Source of the DNA: Fibrobacter sp.
GTDB lineage: Bacteria; Fibrobacterota; Chitinivibrionia; Chitinivibrionales; Chitinispirillaceae
Length of the DNA stretch: 40,190 bases
Direction: 5' to 3'
NCBI GenBank assembly: GCA_012728995.1
Contig: JAAYEB010000184.1
Location: 1 to 40,190, forward strand
Part shown: piece by piece, positions 9,401 through 16,597 of the stretch
Layout: every line of letters begins with the position of its first letter
How positions within the stretch are numbered: position 1 is the stretch's first letter
Notes under the pieces: generated by a model
The model's input: only the letters and a program-made list of their open reading frames with translations
Database searches by the model: none
Told to the model about the DNA's origin: nothing
Translations under genes and position numbers: made by a program

Positions 9401-10213
9401 GGATATGAGCATCGCGGTTGGCAGCTCGATTTGGGTGTCACCCCGGTGAATTTCGCCCGCTCGACTATAGTCGGCGGTCTGTGCTGGAAACAAGCATTCC
9501 GCGATGTTGCCCTGACACTCGAAATCTCGCGTCGGGCAGTGGAGGAAAGTGTGCTCTCGTTCGCAGGGATCTCAGACCCCGGCACCGGGCGCGTTTGGGG
9601 CGCAGTGGTGAAGCAGGGCGGGGAAGTGATCTTGCGACATGATGGTCGCAACTTCAGGTCCTACGTGGTTCTCGACTACAAATACCTGACCGGTACGGAT
9701 GTCAAGACGAATCACTCACTCGCAGCGCATCTTGGCCTTCGGTGGGAGCTTCACAGTGCCAGGAGCATGTGTCTCGAGACCGGGATTGCGGTTTCGGCCA
9801 TGGCTTTCGAGCGCAATTTGTCAGAGTTCACCTACGGCCACGGCGGCTACTTCAGTCCCCAGCGCTTTGTTCACTCCGGCCTGCCGATTGATTGGCGGGG
9901 CAGCTATAAGGCGATGGCGTGGCGGTTGACCCTCGAGCCTGGTGTGACGTGGTTCCAGATGGATGAGGCCCCTTACTTTCCGCTTGGGGCGAGTGCGCTG
10001 ATGTCAGAACCGACTGCCCGGCATCCGGGTCGCGAATCGCTCGGGCTGGGCTTCGATGGTGGGCTGGAGCTAGGTTATGTTCTCACCCCACAGATTACCC
10101 TTGGGGCACGGAGCGAGCTGCACACCGGTGATGACTATCGCGAGATTCGCGCTGTTACATTTATACGGTTTGCGTTGAAGGGCGGCGACGACCTGCTACG
10201 CAAGCGCGATTAA
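6392..10213 (+). CDS. bcsC: Cellulose export protein BcsC (TPR scaffold plus outer-membrane barrel)
   Basis: A 1273-residue protein that carries cellulose through the periplasm and outer membrane. A hydrophobic export segment lies at about residues 60-78 (AYILAICFVLGLCFVVAA). Long alpha-helical TPR repeats run from about 85 to 900, with A/L/R-rich helix pairs and recurring RGRADKA-type turns. A linker follows, then the C-terminal BcsC beta-barrel domain from about 940, marked by the family signature YGHGGYFSPQ and ending in alternating strands. The start at 6392 has a GGAGG site 5 bases upstream. It leaves about 58 polar residues before the export segment, which is unusual for a signal peptide. 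Slightly longer than E. coli BcsC (1157). This is the last gene of the operon. Confidence 0.93.
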   Translation: MHLLMTTAPALQFRGADCSSGFPGSWRRAFALYLVPTRKTGYAGSFVSTSSRKSRSGHPVNAYILAICFVLGLCFVVAAQSRIAETLEAQAYIWMQRGRADKAAEMWRKLLLSQPQHETALCELAVHAVTAGVLTESQRCLRQLQEADPRDDRLTFVRAMLRGGDHVAAELREARLLSEAGRPNAALRHYRKAFGETEPTTLLGLEYYQVLAATPDGWDAAHAGLKRLAGMYPEAAHVQLALALHLTYNPSTRTRGIRLLQKLAGMPEVNGEAHTGWRQAVMWLGETPQALPCLRAYVSANPKDSELRRRLELLEPRLARQKALRQAFKALEDGELDQAEEKFQSINGAERDPEVLGGLASVALAREAFDQAVKLLCRARELAPQRTELWQPLLRTAELWQAIKRADVLRRENRLDEAQALLEHAATSVATERYQAVLALVDLLLERGDISRAQHSLNELITAPPAKAADLRWMVSLLLRANLDEQAAAANDMLRDIDTSAAFSPEGLKVEQLRQRAIHLRQTGDVIAAHDTLVVAAGLDLRASRVLLDLVHLDLELGYLDEAQRSIETLLKTEPELPEAVLVAARLAEQLGEHERGLKLLGTIDAPASSDEIDNLRRRLEMRLAAARAVRVFRIGGVSAARMQLSELERAAPSLNHLAIIAEAWADIGEVDHAVLLLHTGRTASAEFPGVRLQMAALLLRAGRTGEAKAVLEELVAQPGLASAELHALQKLRVGCAVRVADSRRSQGDLAGARRELAPWTGARPPEPQIANAYGRVLHDAGDCEAAAKQYIHVLKREPGNFDALQGLTYAALGDGVDLAEARHALQQGLLVRSGDPRLHLFIARLDAKAQSYAAALEELAQARRLVEDEMRSVATFTFNEKTISNRPPSKVRQSEAELEHLHSEIQSEMQRVHAAAGIKIKPEITMRSRQGEPGRQAMFELMAPSRLEFPNPWGTLSLQVTPIHLSAGRLVLGGDPDMVPFGTVEGVVGERDVEADGVALGAGYEHRGWQLDLGVTPVNFARSTIVGGLCWKQAFRDVALTLEISRRAVEESVLSFAGISDPGTGRVWGAVVKQGGEVILRHDGRNFRSYVVLDYKYLTGTDVKTNHSLAAHLGLRWELHSARSMCLETGIAVSAMAFERNLSEFTYGHGGYFSPQRFVHSGLPIDWRGSYKAMAWRLTLEPGVTWFQMDEAPYFPLGASALMSEPTARHPGRESLGLGFDGGLELGYVLTPQITLGARSELHTGDDYREIRAVTFIRFALKGGDDLLRKRD

Positions 10214-10596
10214 GGAAGGTGACTAAAAACTGCGCACGTGGAGTTAAAAAAAAAGAGTTTCTTTAGTCCCAAAACATTCTGTGATAAATAATTATAATAG
10301 CGGCTCTATCATTGTGGGTCTAACAAGTTAAAACTCACTTTTTCAGGTCAAAAACGATATTTTAATCGGTTAAAATTTTGATGATTTCCGAACAAATTCA
10401 ATAGCTTATTGTGGTCCGACCCGACAGATTTTGCGTTCAATTATCCCTCCAATTATATTTAAAAACCAAAAAACCTTTAAAAAGGTTCTTTTTCCGACTA
10501 TTAATTGTTAGTTGAACATACTTACAAAAAAAACGGGAAAAAAATTAATTATAACCAAAACTCTTTGAAATTTATAACTTAGAATAACAATTCACA
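10214..10596. other. AT-rich intergenic region after bcsC
   Basis: Composition drops abruptly to AT-rich within about 30 bases of the bcsC stop, marking the right edge of the GC-rich block. No ORF of note. A small hairpin with a T-run lies at 10472-10493. No transposase, integrase or clear flanking direct repeat is seen here or at the left edge. Confidence 0.6.
10472..10493 (+). terminator. Weak candidate terminator downstream of bcsC
   Basis: AACCTT (10472-10477), a 4-base loop, then AAGGTT (10482-10487) and CTTTTT. The stem is only 6 bp and AT-rich, and it lies about 260 bp past bcsC, so the assignment is tentative. Confidence 0.3.
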
Positions 10597-10685
10597 GGAG
10601 AGGTGCCTGAGCGGTTGAAAGGGGCGGTCTCGAAAACCGTTGAGCTGAATTTTCGGCTCCCAGGGTTCGAATCCCTGCCTCTCCG
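10597..10685 (+). tRNA. tRNA-Ser(CGA)
   Basis: A complete class II tRNA. The acceptor stem GGAGAGG pairs with CCTCTCC (10678-10684) and the discriminator is G (10685). The D-arm is GCCTGAGCGG, the anticodon loop CTCGAAA gives anticodon CGA, there is a long variable arm (GAGC paired with GCTC), and the T-loop is GGTTCGAATCC. The 3' CCA is not encoded (AAT follows), so it must be added by the CCA enzyme encoded at 36113-37453. Confidence 0.96.
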
Positions 10686-10930
10686 AATTTAAAAAACCTT
10701 TTATAGGTTAAATCAGTGAATCAATACCTTGATTTCTATACCTTATAAGTTGTTGCTTTTAGTCTTTCTAGACTCAATTTCGTGACTTTAATCCAGTAAA
10801 GGGTAGATCGGTTAATTTAATCAGCTCTATTTGTCTTTGGCTGTTCTATAATCTATTTTTATAAACTTGAATTTCAGGTTCTTTGATATATTTTTTTCCT
10901 GGTTTATACTTTTAAACCTTTAAAAATCAT

Positions 10931-11016
10931 GGAGAGATGCCCGAGCGGTCGAAGGGGCACGCCTGGAGAGCGTGTGTACGGATCCCGTACCCTGGGTTCG
11001 AATCCCAGTCTCTCCG
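10931..11016 (+). tRNA. tRNA-Ser(GGA)
   Basis: A class II serine tRNA. The acceptor stem GGAGAGA pairs with TCTCTCC (11009-11015), and the discriminator is G. The anticodon stem CACGC/GCGTG closes the loop CTGGAGA, giving anticodon GGA. The long variable arm is GTACGG/CCGTAC. Unlike the neighbouring tRNA-Ser, the 3' CCA is encoded (11017-11019). Confidence 0.97.
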
Positions 11017-11085
11017 CCATTCTAAAAGTATAAACAGGATACAAAACTGTAATATCAAGGAACAAAAATCGTAGTTAACAAGTTT

Positions 11086-11183
11086 GGGCCAGGCCCTGCG
11101 CAACTAAAGGCTGTGAACCCCGCCAGGCCTGGAAGGGAGCAACGGTAAGCAGATGCTTGGTGTGCCGCAGGTAAACTTGGCCC
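11086..11183 (+). ncRNA. ffs: Small signal recognition particle RNA (4.5S type)
   Basis: About 98 nt. The termini pair (GGGCCAGG at 11086-11093 with the 3' CTTGGCCC ending at 11183). The conserved helix 8 is present: AGGCCTGGAAGGGAGCA with the GGAA tetraloop, the AGCA internal-loop side, then CAGAT and GTGTGCCGCAGG as in E. coli 4.5S RNA. It binds the Ffh M domain for co-translational membrane targeting. TTTT follows the closing stem, so the 3' end doubles as a terminator-like structure. Its position just before dnaX-ybaB-recR is a classic bacterial arrangement. Confidence 0.95.
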
Positions 11184-11218
11184 TTTTAATTTATTTTTTG
11201 GAAATATAAAGAAGTAAA

Positions 11219-12418
11219 ATGAGCTATCTGGTTTTTGCCCGTAAATGGCGTCCTTTGACATTCGATGATGTCGTGGGTCAGGAACATATCACAGAAACCC
11301 TGAAAAAAGCAATCGAAAAAAACAGGGTTGCTCATGCGTATATCTTTACCGGAACCCGTGGAGTTGGTAAGACCACTTCAGCCAGAATACTTGCCCGCGC
11401 CCTTAACTGCGAAAAAGGACCAACTACAGATCCCTGTGGTGAATGTGTCTCTTGCAAAAATATCATAAGCGGGTCCAGTTTCGATGTGCTTGAGATTGAT
11501 GGTGCATCAAATAACGGTGTTGATGATATCCGTGAACTCCGCGAAAATATCGGGTATTCATCAATGGGTGGCAAATACCGTATCTTTGTTATTGATGAAG
11601 TGCACATGCTGACAAAGTCCGCTTTTAATGCTTTGCTTAAAACCCTTGAAGAACCACCTAAAAATGTGATTTTTATTTTTGCAACAACCGAACCGCAAAA
11701 AATTCCTGCTACTATACATTCAAGATGTCAGAGGTATGATTTCCGGCGTATAAGTGCAGAACAGATTCTTCAGAGACTGGCTCATATCTGTGAAAAAGAA
11801 AATATCGCCTTTGAACGGTCCGCTTTAATGCTGGTGGCCCGCAAAGCTGAAGGAAGTATGCGTGATGCACTCAGTCTGCTCGATCAGGTATACTCTTTTT
11901 GCCATGATAACCTCACAGAAAAAGAGGTCCGGTCTGTTCTTGGTCTCGTTGGCATGGATATTTTTGACAGTGTAATGGATGCAATACACGGAAAAAAAGC
12001 AGCTTTGGCCTTAAAGGCTGTGCATGATGTTCTGTATCAGGGTTTTGACCTTCAGGAATTCGTTGTCGGATTCGAGGAACATATCCGTAACCTTCTTTTC
12101 GCAAGAATCCCGGGTGCTCTCGAAACCAGGGGAATTGATATGGAGCAGGATCTCATTGAGCGGTTTGTCAGTTCCGCATCAAGGTTCTCTGAAGGAGATC
12201 TTTTGCGGATGAGTGAAATAGTCAGAAAAACTGAAAATGACATTAAATGGAGCGCTTACCCAAGATTTTGTGTTGAAATAATGCTTCTGAAACTTGCCAG
12301 CCTCGATAAAACAGTTTCTCTGGAACAGCTTGTAAGCATGATCGGCAATTCACAGGAATCTTCATCGGAAATCGAAACATCTGCAGATGATTCTGATTTA
12401 AAAAAAAAAGCCCGTTAA
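11219..12418 (+). CDS. dnaX: DNA polymerase III gamma subunit (DnaX, zero-frame product)
   Basis: A 399-residue AAA+ clamp-loader subunit. Walker A is GTRGVGKTT near residues 44-52. The zinc module comprises four cysteines (CEKG..PCGECVSC, about residues 63-80). Walker B is VIDEVHML, and the sensor-1 region ATTEPQKIP is followed by SRC. The clamp-loader collar domain follows to about residue 370. The frame ends LKKKAR-stop immediately after a run of ten A (12400-12409). E. coli gamma is 431 residues, so this matches a gamma-type product. The remaining tau-specific domain is encoded in the -1 frame downstream. The gene begins 35 bases after the SRP RNA and leads an operon with ybaB and recR. 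Confidence 0.95.
   Translation: MSYLVFARKWRPLTFDDVVGQEHITETLKKAIEKNRVAHAYIFTGTRGVGKTTSARILARALNCEKGPTTDPCGECVSCKNIISGSSFDVLEIDGASNNGVDDIRELRENIGYSSMGGKYRIFVIDEVHMLTKSAFNALLKTLEEPPKNVIFIFATTEPQKIPATIHSRCQRYDFRRISAEQILQRLAHICEKENIAFERSALMLVARKAEGSMRDALSLLDQVYSFCHDNLTEKEVRSVLGLVGMDIFDSVMDAIHGKKAALALKAVHDVLYQGFDLQEFVVGFEEHIRNLLFARIPGALETRGIDMEQDLIERFVSSASRFSEGDLLRMSEIVRKTENDIKWSAYPRFCVEIMLLKLASLDKTVSLEQLVSMIGNSQESSSEIETSADDSDLKKKAR
12400..12409 (+). other. A10 slippery site in dnaX (gamma/tau frameshift)
   Basis: Ten consecutive A follow TTA in the zero frame, which then reads GCC CGT TAA. Slipping by -1 (or inserting one A in the mRNA) reads AGC CCG TTA AAT GAT and stays open to 12966, encoding a recognisable tau C-terminus. 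This layout (A-run, then stop within three codons) is like dnaX of Thermus thermophilus, where transcriptional slippage makes both products, and serves the same purpose as the E. coli AAAAAAG shift. No strong downstream stem-loop or nearby upstream Shine-Dalgarno is seen, which favours slippage on the homopolymer. A homopolymer sequencing error is the alternative. Confidence 0.8.
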
Positions 12419-12966
12419 ATGATTATTACACTGATATTGAACCAGATCTGAGTGTTTCGGAACCGGATATTCCAGATACTACGCAAGTATCTGAGCCAGA
12501 TATTCAGGACAATGATGATGTGTTGTCGTTATCCGATGGTGGTTTGGGTGATGTTTCGTTCAACGGTCAGGATGAGGCCAATACTAAAGATATCGGCATG
12601 TTATGGCCACAATTTCTTGAATGGTTATCAAAGGATCGTCCTAATCTCGGGTCATTTTTGTCACAGGCACAGGTTGTATCAAGCTCAACGAGTTCAATAG
12701 ATCTGAAGTATTCGCCGATTTGCAGTTTTCCTTACAAGGAGATTACAAAGAGGCATAACCGCGAACAGATTAAGCAGCTTATGCATCAGTTTGTGGGTTC
12801 TGTTGTTGAAATTCGTATTAATCTTGACAATAAAGTTTCAGAGAAGCAGGAACAGAATTATTTTATTAATAAATCAAACATGTTATCTAATATAAACAAT
12901 GAGATTGAGAGGGAACCGATTATTCAGAACATTCTGGATATATTTGATGGTGAGATTATTGATTAG
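12409..12966 (+). CDS. dnaX: DnaX tau-specific C-terminal part (-1 frame)
   Basis: This frame is open from the slippery site and adds 185 residues, giving a tau of about 582. It begins with an acidic, low-complexity linker containing repeated SEPDI units (flexible linker of domain III/IV). The folded tau C-terminal domain follows: LWPQFLEWLSKDRPNLGSFL, a hydrophobic strand region (LKYSPICSFPY), and a terminal helix with EPIIQNILDIFDGEI typical of DnaX C-termini. In tau this part binds the polymerase alpha subunit and DnaB helicase. There is no good independent start: the first in-frame ATG (12520) cuts into the linker and lacks a ribosome-binding site. It ends 12 bases before ybaB. Confidence 0.85.
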   Translation, partial: SPLNDYYTDIEPDLSVSEPDIPDTTQVSEPDIQDNDDVLSLSDGGLGDVSFNGQDEANTKDIGMLWPQFLEWLSKDRPNLGSFLSQAQVVSSSTSSIDLKYSPICSFPYKEITKRHNREQIKQLMHQFVGSVVEIRINLDNKVSEKQEQNYFINKSNMLSNINNEIEREPIIQNILDIFDGEIID

Positions 12967-12978
12967 GAGAGAAAAAAC

Positions 12979-13290
12979 ATGTCGAAAAATTTACAAAAAA
13001 TGATGAAACAGGCTCAGAAAATGCAGTCGCAGTTTGTGAAAGCCCAGGAAGAACTTCAAAAAAAAGAGGTTGAAGGTACTGCCGGGGGAGGGATGGTAAC
13101 TGTGACAATGAATGGATCAAATCAACTGGTTTCAATAAAGATTAATCCTGAAGTAGTTGATCCGGATGATGTTGAGATGCTTGAGGATCTTATCGTTGCT
13201 GCGCATGCAAATGCTCTGGAAAAAATAAAAGAGATGTCGGATTCGACATTTGGTTCAATTACAGGTGGATTGAATATACCGGGTTTATGA
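12979..13290 (+). CDS. ybaB: YbaB/EbfC family nucleoid-associated protein
   Basis: A 103-residue DNA-binding protein that forms dimers with a tweezer shape. The N-terminal helix is rich in K/Q/M ([13 protein letters not shown]), and the conserved segment [15 protein letters not shown] at about residues 35-49 and the [21 protein letters not shown] helix are diagnostic. Length is normal for the family. An AGGAGAG ribosome-binding site precedes it. It sits between dnaX and recR as in most bacteria, and its stop overlaps the recR start in ATGA. Confidence 0.95.
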   Translation: MSKNLQKMMKQAQKMQSQFVKAQEELQKKEVEGTAGGGMVTVTMNGSNQLVSIKINPEVVDPDDVEMLEDLIVAAHANALEKIKEMSDSTFGSITGGLNIPGL

Positions 13291-13889
13291 TAGGACCACT
13301 TGAAGAACTGGTTAAGTCTTTTTGTCGTCTTCCTGCTATCGGTCAGAAAAGTGCATGGCGGCTTGTTTTGTATCTGATGGAGAGGCCGGAGGCTGAGGCT
13401 TATGAACTGGCTGATTCAATTCGCAATGCCCGCGAAAAGTTAACCATCTGCAAACGATGTTTCAATTATAGTGAAAATGAGATATGCCCGGTCTGTTCAA
13501 ATCTTGCAAGGGATCAGGGATGTATCTGTATTGTAGAGAAACCGGTTGATGCATTTGCGATTGAAAAATCGGGGCGGTTCAGGGGTGTTTATCACATTCT
13601 GGGAGGAGTCCTTTCACCACTCAGTGGAATTACAGCAGATAAAATCCGGATTGCTGAATTAAAAAACAGGGTTATTACCGAAAAACCGCAGGAACTGATT
13701 ATCGGGTTTGGTGGCAGTGCTGAAGCTGAAACAACGGCTCTTTACCTGGCAAGACTGTTCAGGAATGATAACGTACGGATTACCCGGTTTGCCCGGGGAT
13801 TGCCTGCAGGACTTGATCTTGAATATGTTGACCAGATTACCTTAACTCAGGCTTTGAATGAACGGACAGATATAATTTATGGAGAATAA
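13287..13889 (+). CDS. recR: Recombination mediator RecR
   Basis: A 200-residue protein that, with RecO/RecF, loads RecA on SSB-coated gaps. An N-terminal helix-hairpin-helix is at [19 protein letters not shown] (residues 8-26). The four-cysteine zinc finger CKRC..CPVC is at about residues 55-72. The Toprim domain is marked by [17 protein letters not shown] and, in the second half, [21 protein letters not shown]. The C-terminal tail ([17 protein letters not shown]) is typical. Translation couples to ybaB by an ATGA overlap, and the 3' end overlaps pgpA by 11 bases. Confidence 0.97.
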   Translation: MIGPLEELVKSFCRLPAIGQKSAWRLVLYLMERPEAEAYELADSIRNAREKLTICKRCFNYSENEICPVCSNLARDQGCICIVEKPVDAFAIEKSGRFRGVYHILGGVLSPLSGITADKIRIAELKNRVITEKPQELIIGFGGSAEAETTALYLARLFRNDNVRITRFARGLPAGLDLEYVDQITLTQALNERTDIIYGE

Positions 13890-14400
13890 TAAACCCTCAC
13901 GTTCTGTACTCTATTGGATTCGTAAAGCTGGCGCCAGTTTGATGTTTCTGGGATACATCCCTTTTGCTCCCGGGACTGTGGGGTCTGCTGTTACTGCCGG
14001 CGCAATCTGGTACGCAAATTCCCGATGGAGTTTCTTTTTTACTCCGGATAATCTCATTTATTATTATGCTGGCATTTTTATTCTTGTCGCTGTAAGCATT
14101 TTTCTTTCATCAGAAAGTCTGGAGATATTTGGAAGGGAAGATGCACCGCAGATAATAATTGATGAAGTAGCGGGGCAGTATATTACCTTTTTGATGGTTC
14201 CTTTGTCTTTAGAAACCATAATTGCCGGATTCCTGATTTTCAGGTTTTATGATATTGTAAAACCATTTCCGGTTTATGGTCTTCAGGAAGCACCCGGGGG
14301 TACGGGTGTTACCATGGATGATGTAGCTGCAGGGTTTATGGCTAACATAACAATGCTGATACTGTTGGCAGCTTACAGCTGGATTAAATCTTATCTTTAG
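13879..14400 (+). CDS. pgpA: Phosphatidylglycerophosphatase A
   Basis: A 173-residue inner-membrane phosphatase converting phosphatidylglycerophosphate to phosphatidylglycerol. Family motifs are present: PFAPGTVGS at about residues 27-35, DEVAGQ at about 94-99 (metal/catalytic acidic residues), and FRFYDIVKPFPV near residue 120. Four hydrophobic segments fit the family topology. Length is normal. It overlaps recR by 11 bases, suggesting co-transcription, and is followed after 11 bases by the DUF3392 gene. Confidence 0.93.
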   Translation: MENNKPSRSVLYWIRKAGASLMFLGYIPFAPGTVGSAVTAGAIWYANSRWSFFFTPDNLIYYYAGIFILVAVSIFLSSESLEIFGREDAPQIIIDEVAGQYITFLMVPLSLETIIAGFLIFRFYDIVKPFPVYGLQEAPGGTGVTMDDVAAGFMANITMLILLAAYSWIKSYL

Positions 14401-14411
14401 AGGAACGGTTA

Positions 14412-14738
14412 TTGTCAAATCACATTGTTGTTGCGGTTGCGGACTGCATTCGTCAGTATATTCCGGAGATCAGTTTCGGGATTACTGCTGTTACTCTCAT
14501 GTTGGCCGGGCCGATAATAAACAGAACTGTAAAGCAGCTTTCCAGGAGTCTTCATTGGTTATTGCGATATGCCATATTTATAATGCTTTGCACGGTTGTT
14601 TACGGATTTTTGTCCCAGGCTATTTACAGGAGTCTGAGGATATGGTTTGTCAATCTTGATAACATGATGCTGGATCTCTGGGTATGTGTCATCTATCTTG
14701 GGCTGGCATGGTTTGCCAAACGGCAGCATGAAATTTAA
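14412..14738 (+). CDS. DUF3392-like small membrane protein
   Basis: A 108-residue protein with three hydrophobic helices (about residues 20-37, 48-70 and 82-101). The sequence pattern (GPIINRTVKQLSR, then LLRYAIFIMLCTVVYGF) resembles the DUF3392 family of short inner-membrane proteins known mainly from Gammaproteobacteria. Function unknown. The start codon is TTG at 14412, supported by AGAGGA 8 bases upstream. It appears to be the last gene of the dnaX-ybaB-recR-pgpA run. Confidence 0.65.
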   Translation: MSNHIVVAVADCIRQYIPEISFGITAVTLMLAGPIINRTVKQLSRSLHWLLRYAIFIMLCTVVYGFLSQAIYRSLRIWFVNLDNMMLDLWVCVIYLGLAWFAKRQHEI

Positions 14739-14834
14739 TCTCCAAACACAGGAAATCACATATTAACCTCTTTTTTTTTTACTGACAACAATCATCTTTT
14801 TTAACATTTCAGGATATTTCGGAAAAGAGTTCAA

Positions 14835-16418
14835 ATGAACAGTTTTGAAAGACTCGGTCTTTGTGACCAGACACTTGAAGCCCTTGCTCTTAAGGGTTTT
14901 GAAGAACCAACAGAAATTCAGACTCTCACAATACCCCTCATTCTTGAGGGTAAAAGGGATATTATTGCGCAAGCCCAGACAGGAACAGGTAAAACCGCAG
15001 CGTTTGGGTTACCACTGCTCGAAAAGGTAACTTCCAGAACGAAATCTCCACAGGTGCTGATTCTTGCACCAACAAGGGAGCTGGTTATTCAGATATGTGA
15101 AGAGATAAACTCGTTCAAAGGTAAAAATTCTGCAGTGATAGTCCCGATTTATGGCGGGCAGTCGATAGAATTGCAGCTTAACCGACTGAGAAAAGGTGTG
15201 ACTTTTGTCGTAGGAACTCCAGGACGTATTCTGGATCATATATCAAGGAAAACACTGGATTTGAGCAAAATCAATTATGTTGTCCTTGATGAAGGTGATG
15301 AGATGCTTAACATGGGGTTTATAGATGATATCGAGATGATCCTGGAAAAAACACCTGCAAACAAAAAGGTTTTTCTCTTTTCTGCAACCATGCCGGAGCG
15401 GATTAAACGCCTGGCAAATCGGTATATGTCTGATTCTGTTCATGTAAGGACAAAAACCGAATTGACAACCAATCTGACAGATCAGATCTATTTCGAAGTT
15501 GCAAGGCAGGACAAATTTGAAGCATTATGCCGGATTATTGATATCGAAAGCTCTTTCTACGGGATAGTTTTCTGCAGGACCAAGACTGAAGCCAATGAGT
15601 TGTCTTCAAGGCTGCAGGATCGGGGATATGCTGCCGAGGGACTTCACGGGGACATTTCCCAGTCGCAGCGCGAAGCTGTTTTAAGAAAATTCAGAAGAAA
15701 AAGTGTAACTGTCCTTGTGGCTACAGATGTAGCGGCAAGAGGTATTGATATCAGTAATCTGACCCATGTAATAAATTATGCTCTTCCACAAAATCCCGAA
15801 AGCTATGTTCACAGGATTGGAAGAACCGGCAGGGCTGGTAATCAGGGTACCGCGGTTACATTTATTACACCGGATGAATTCAGTAAACTTGGATTTATAA
15901 AAAGAGCTGTAAATGTATCCATTGAGCGTCGTGATATTCCTGAAGTTTCACAGATCATATCTGTAAAACAGAAAAGGATCTCTGATGAGATCGGCCGGAT
16001 TGTGCAAGACGGGCAAAGTGGTATTTTGCGTGAATGGGCTGAAGAATTGCTGGAAGCTAATGATCCCGTTGAGATTGTGTCAGCAATCCTGAGTGCATCA
16101 TTCGGGAAAATTCTTGATACTTCAAATTATCGCAAATTAACCCCTGTAATGAAAAAAAGAGGAAAAACACTGGTTGAAGAGGGGGGTAAGACACGCTTGT
16201 TTATTGCAAAAGGTAAAGATGATAATATTTCAAAAAAAGGTCTGGTTGATTTCATAGTTAAAAAAGCTGGTACTCCACCAAATCTGATTGAAAAAATTGT
16301 AATCCATGACCGGTATTCATTTGTTACGGTTCCGTTTGCTGAAGCTGAACAGATTTTGGCAAAATTCAAAAAAGCAGGTAAAAGGTCCATTGTTGTAAAA
16401 GCAAAAAAAAGAAAATAG
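14835..16418 (+). CDS. DEAD-box ATP-dependent RNA helicase (DeaD/CshA type)
   Basis: A 527-residue RNA helicase. The Q motif (GFEEPTEIQ) ends at Gln29; motif I AQTGTGKT is 47-54; Ia is PTREL (79-83); Ib is TPGR (128-131). Motif II reads DEGD (152-155) instead of DEAD; III is SAT (183-185). VI is HRIGRTGRAG, preceded by TDVAARGID. A C-terminal DbpA-type RNA-binding fold is visible at about 450-520 (RLFIAKGKDDNISKKGLVDF), followed by a basic tail. This architecture is found in DeaD/CsdA proteins that act in ribosome assembly and cold adaptation. Ala to Gly in motif II is conservative and the catalytic acids remain. The gene is monocistronic in appearance. Confidence 0.93.
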   Translation: MNSFERLGLCDQTLEALALKGFEEPTEIQTLTIPLILEGKRDIIAQAQTGTGKTAAFGLPLLEKVTSRTKSPQVLILAPTRELVIQICEEINSFKGKNSAVIVPIYGGQSIELQLNRLRKGVTFVVGTPGRILDHISRKTLDLSKINYVVLDEGDEMLNMGFIDDIEMILEKTPANKKVFLFSATMPERIKRLANRYMSDSVHVRTKTELTTNLTDQIYFEVARQDKFEALCRIIDIESSFYGIVFCRTKTEANELSSRLQDRGYAAEGLHGDISQSQREAVLRKFRRKSVTVLVATDVAARGIDISNLTHVINYALPQNPESYVHRIGRTGRAGNQGTAVTFITPDEFSKLGFIKRAVNVSIERRDIPEVSQIISVKQKRISDEIGRIVQDGQSGILREWAEELLEANDPVEIVSAILSASFGKILDTSNYRKLTPVMKKRGKTLVEEGGKTRLFIAKGKDDNISKKGLVDFIVKKAGTPPNLIEKIVIHDRYSFVTVPFAEAEQILAKFKKAGKRSIVVKAKKRK

Positions 16419-16482
16419 CATTTCTATCTGAACAGTTTTCTTAATCCGAACTGTTTAAAAAAAGCTTACAATAAAAAAAATT

Positions 16483-16512
16483 TTGCTCTTTAATCTGATA
16501 TTTGTCTATATT
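16483..16512 (+). promoter_or_regulatory. Candidate sigma-70-type promoter
   Basis: TTGCTC (16483-16488) and TATATT (16507-16512) are separated by 18 bases, upstream of the 234-residue orphan gene. Only the spacing and hexamers support it. Confidence 0.35.
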
Positions 16513-16597
16513 ACTTATGGAAGTTAAACTGCTGCAATGGGGGGTGCATTTGTTGCAACAGATCCAGATAAACAGTTTTTGCCGGGGGGCTTTCTGA

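Noticed and set aside
10695-10709. Terminator after tRNA-Ser(CGA)
   Set aside because: AACCT/AGGTT is only a 5-bp AT-rich stem with no T-run.
16431-16455. AACAGTT...AACTGTT hairpin after the helicase gene as a terminator
   Set aside because: The 7-bp AT-rich stem is followed by A, not T, on the coding strand.
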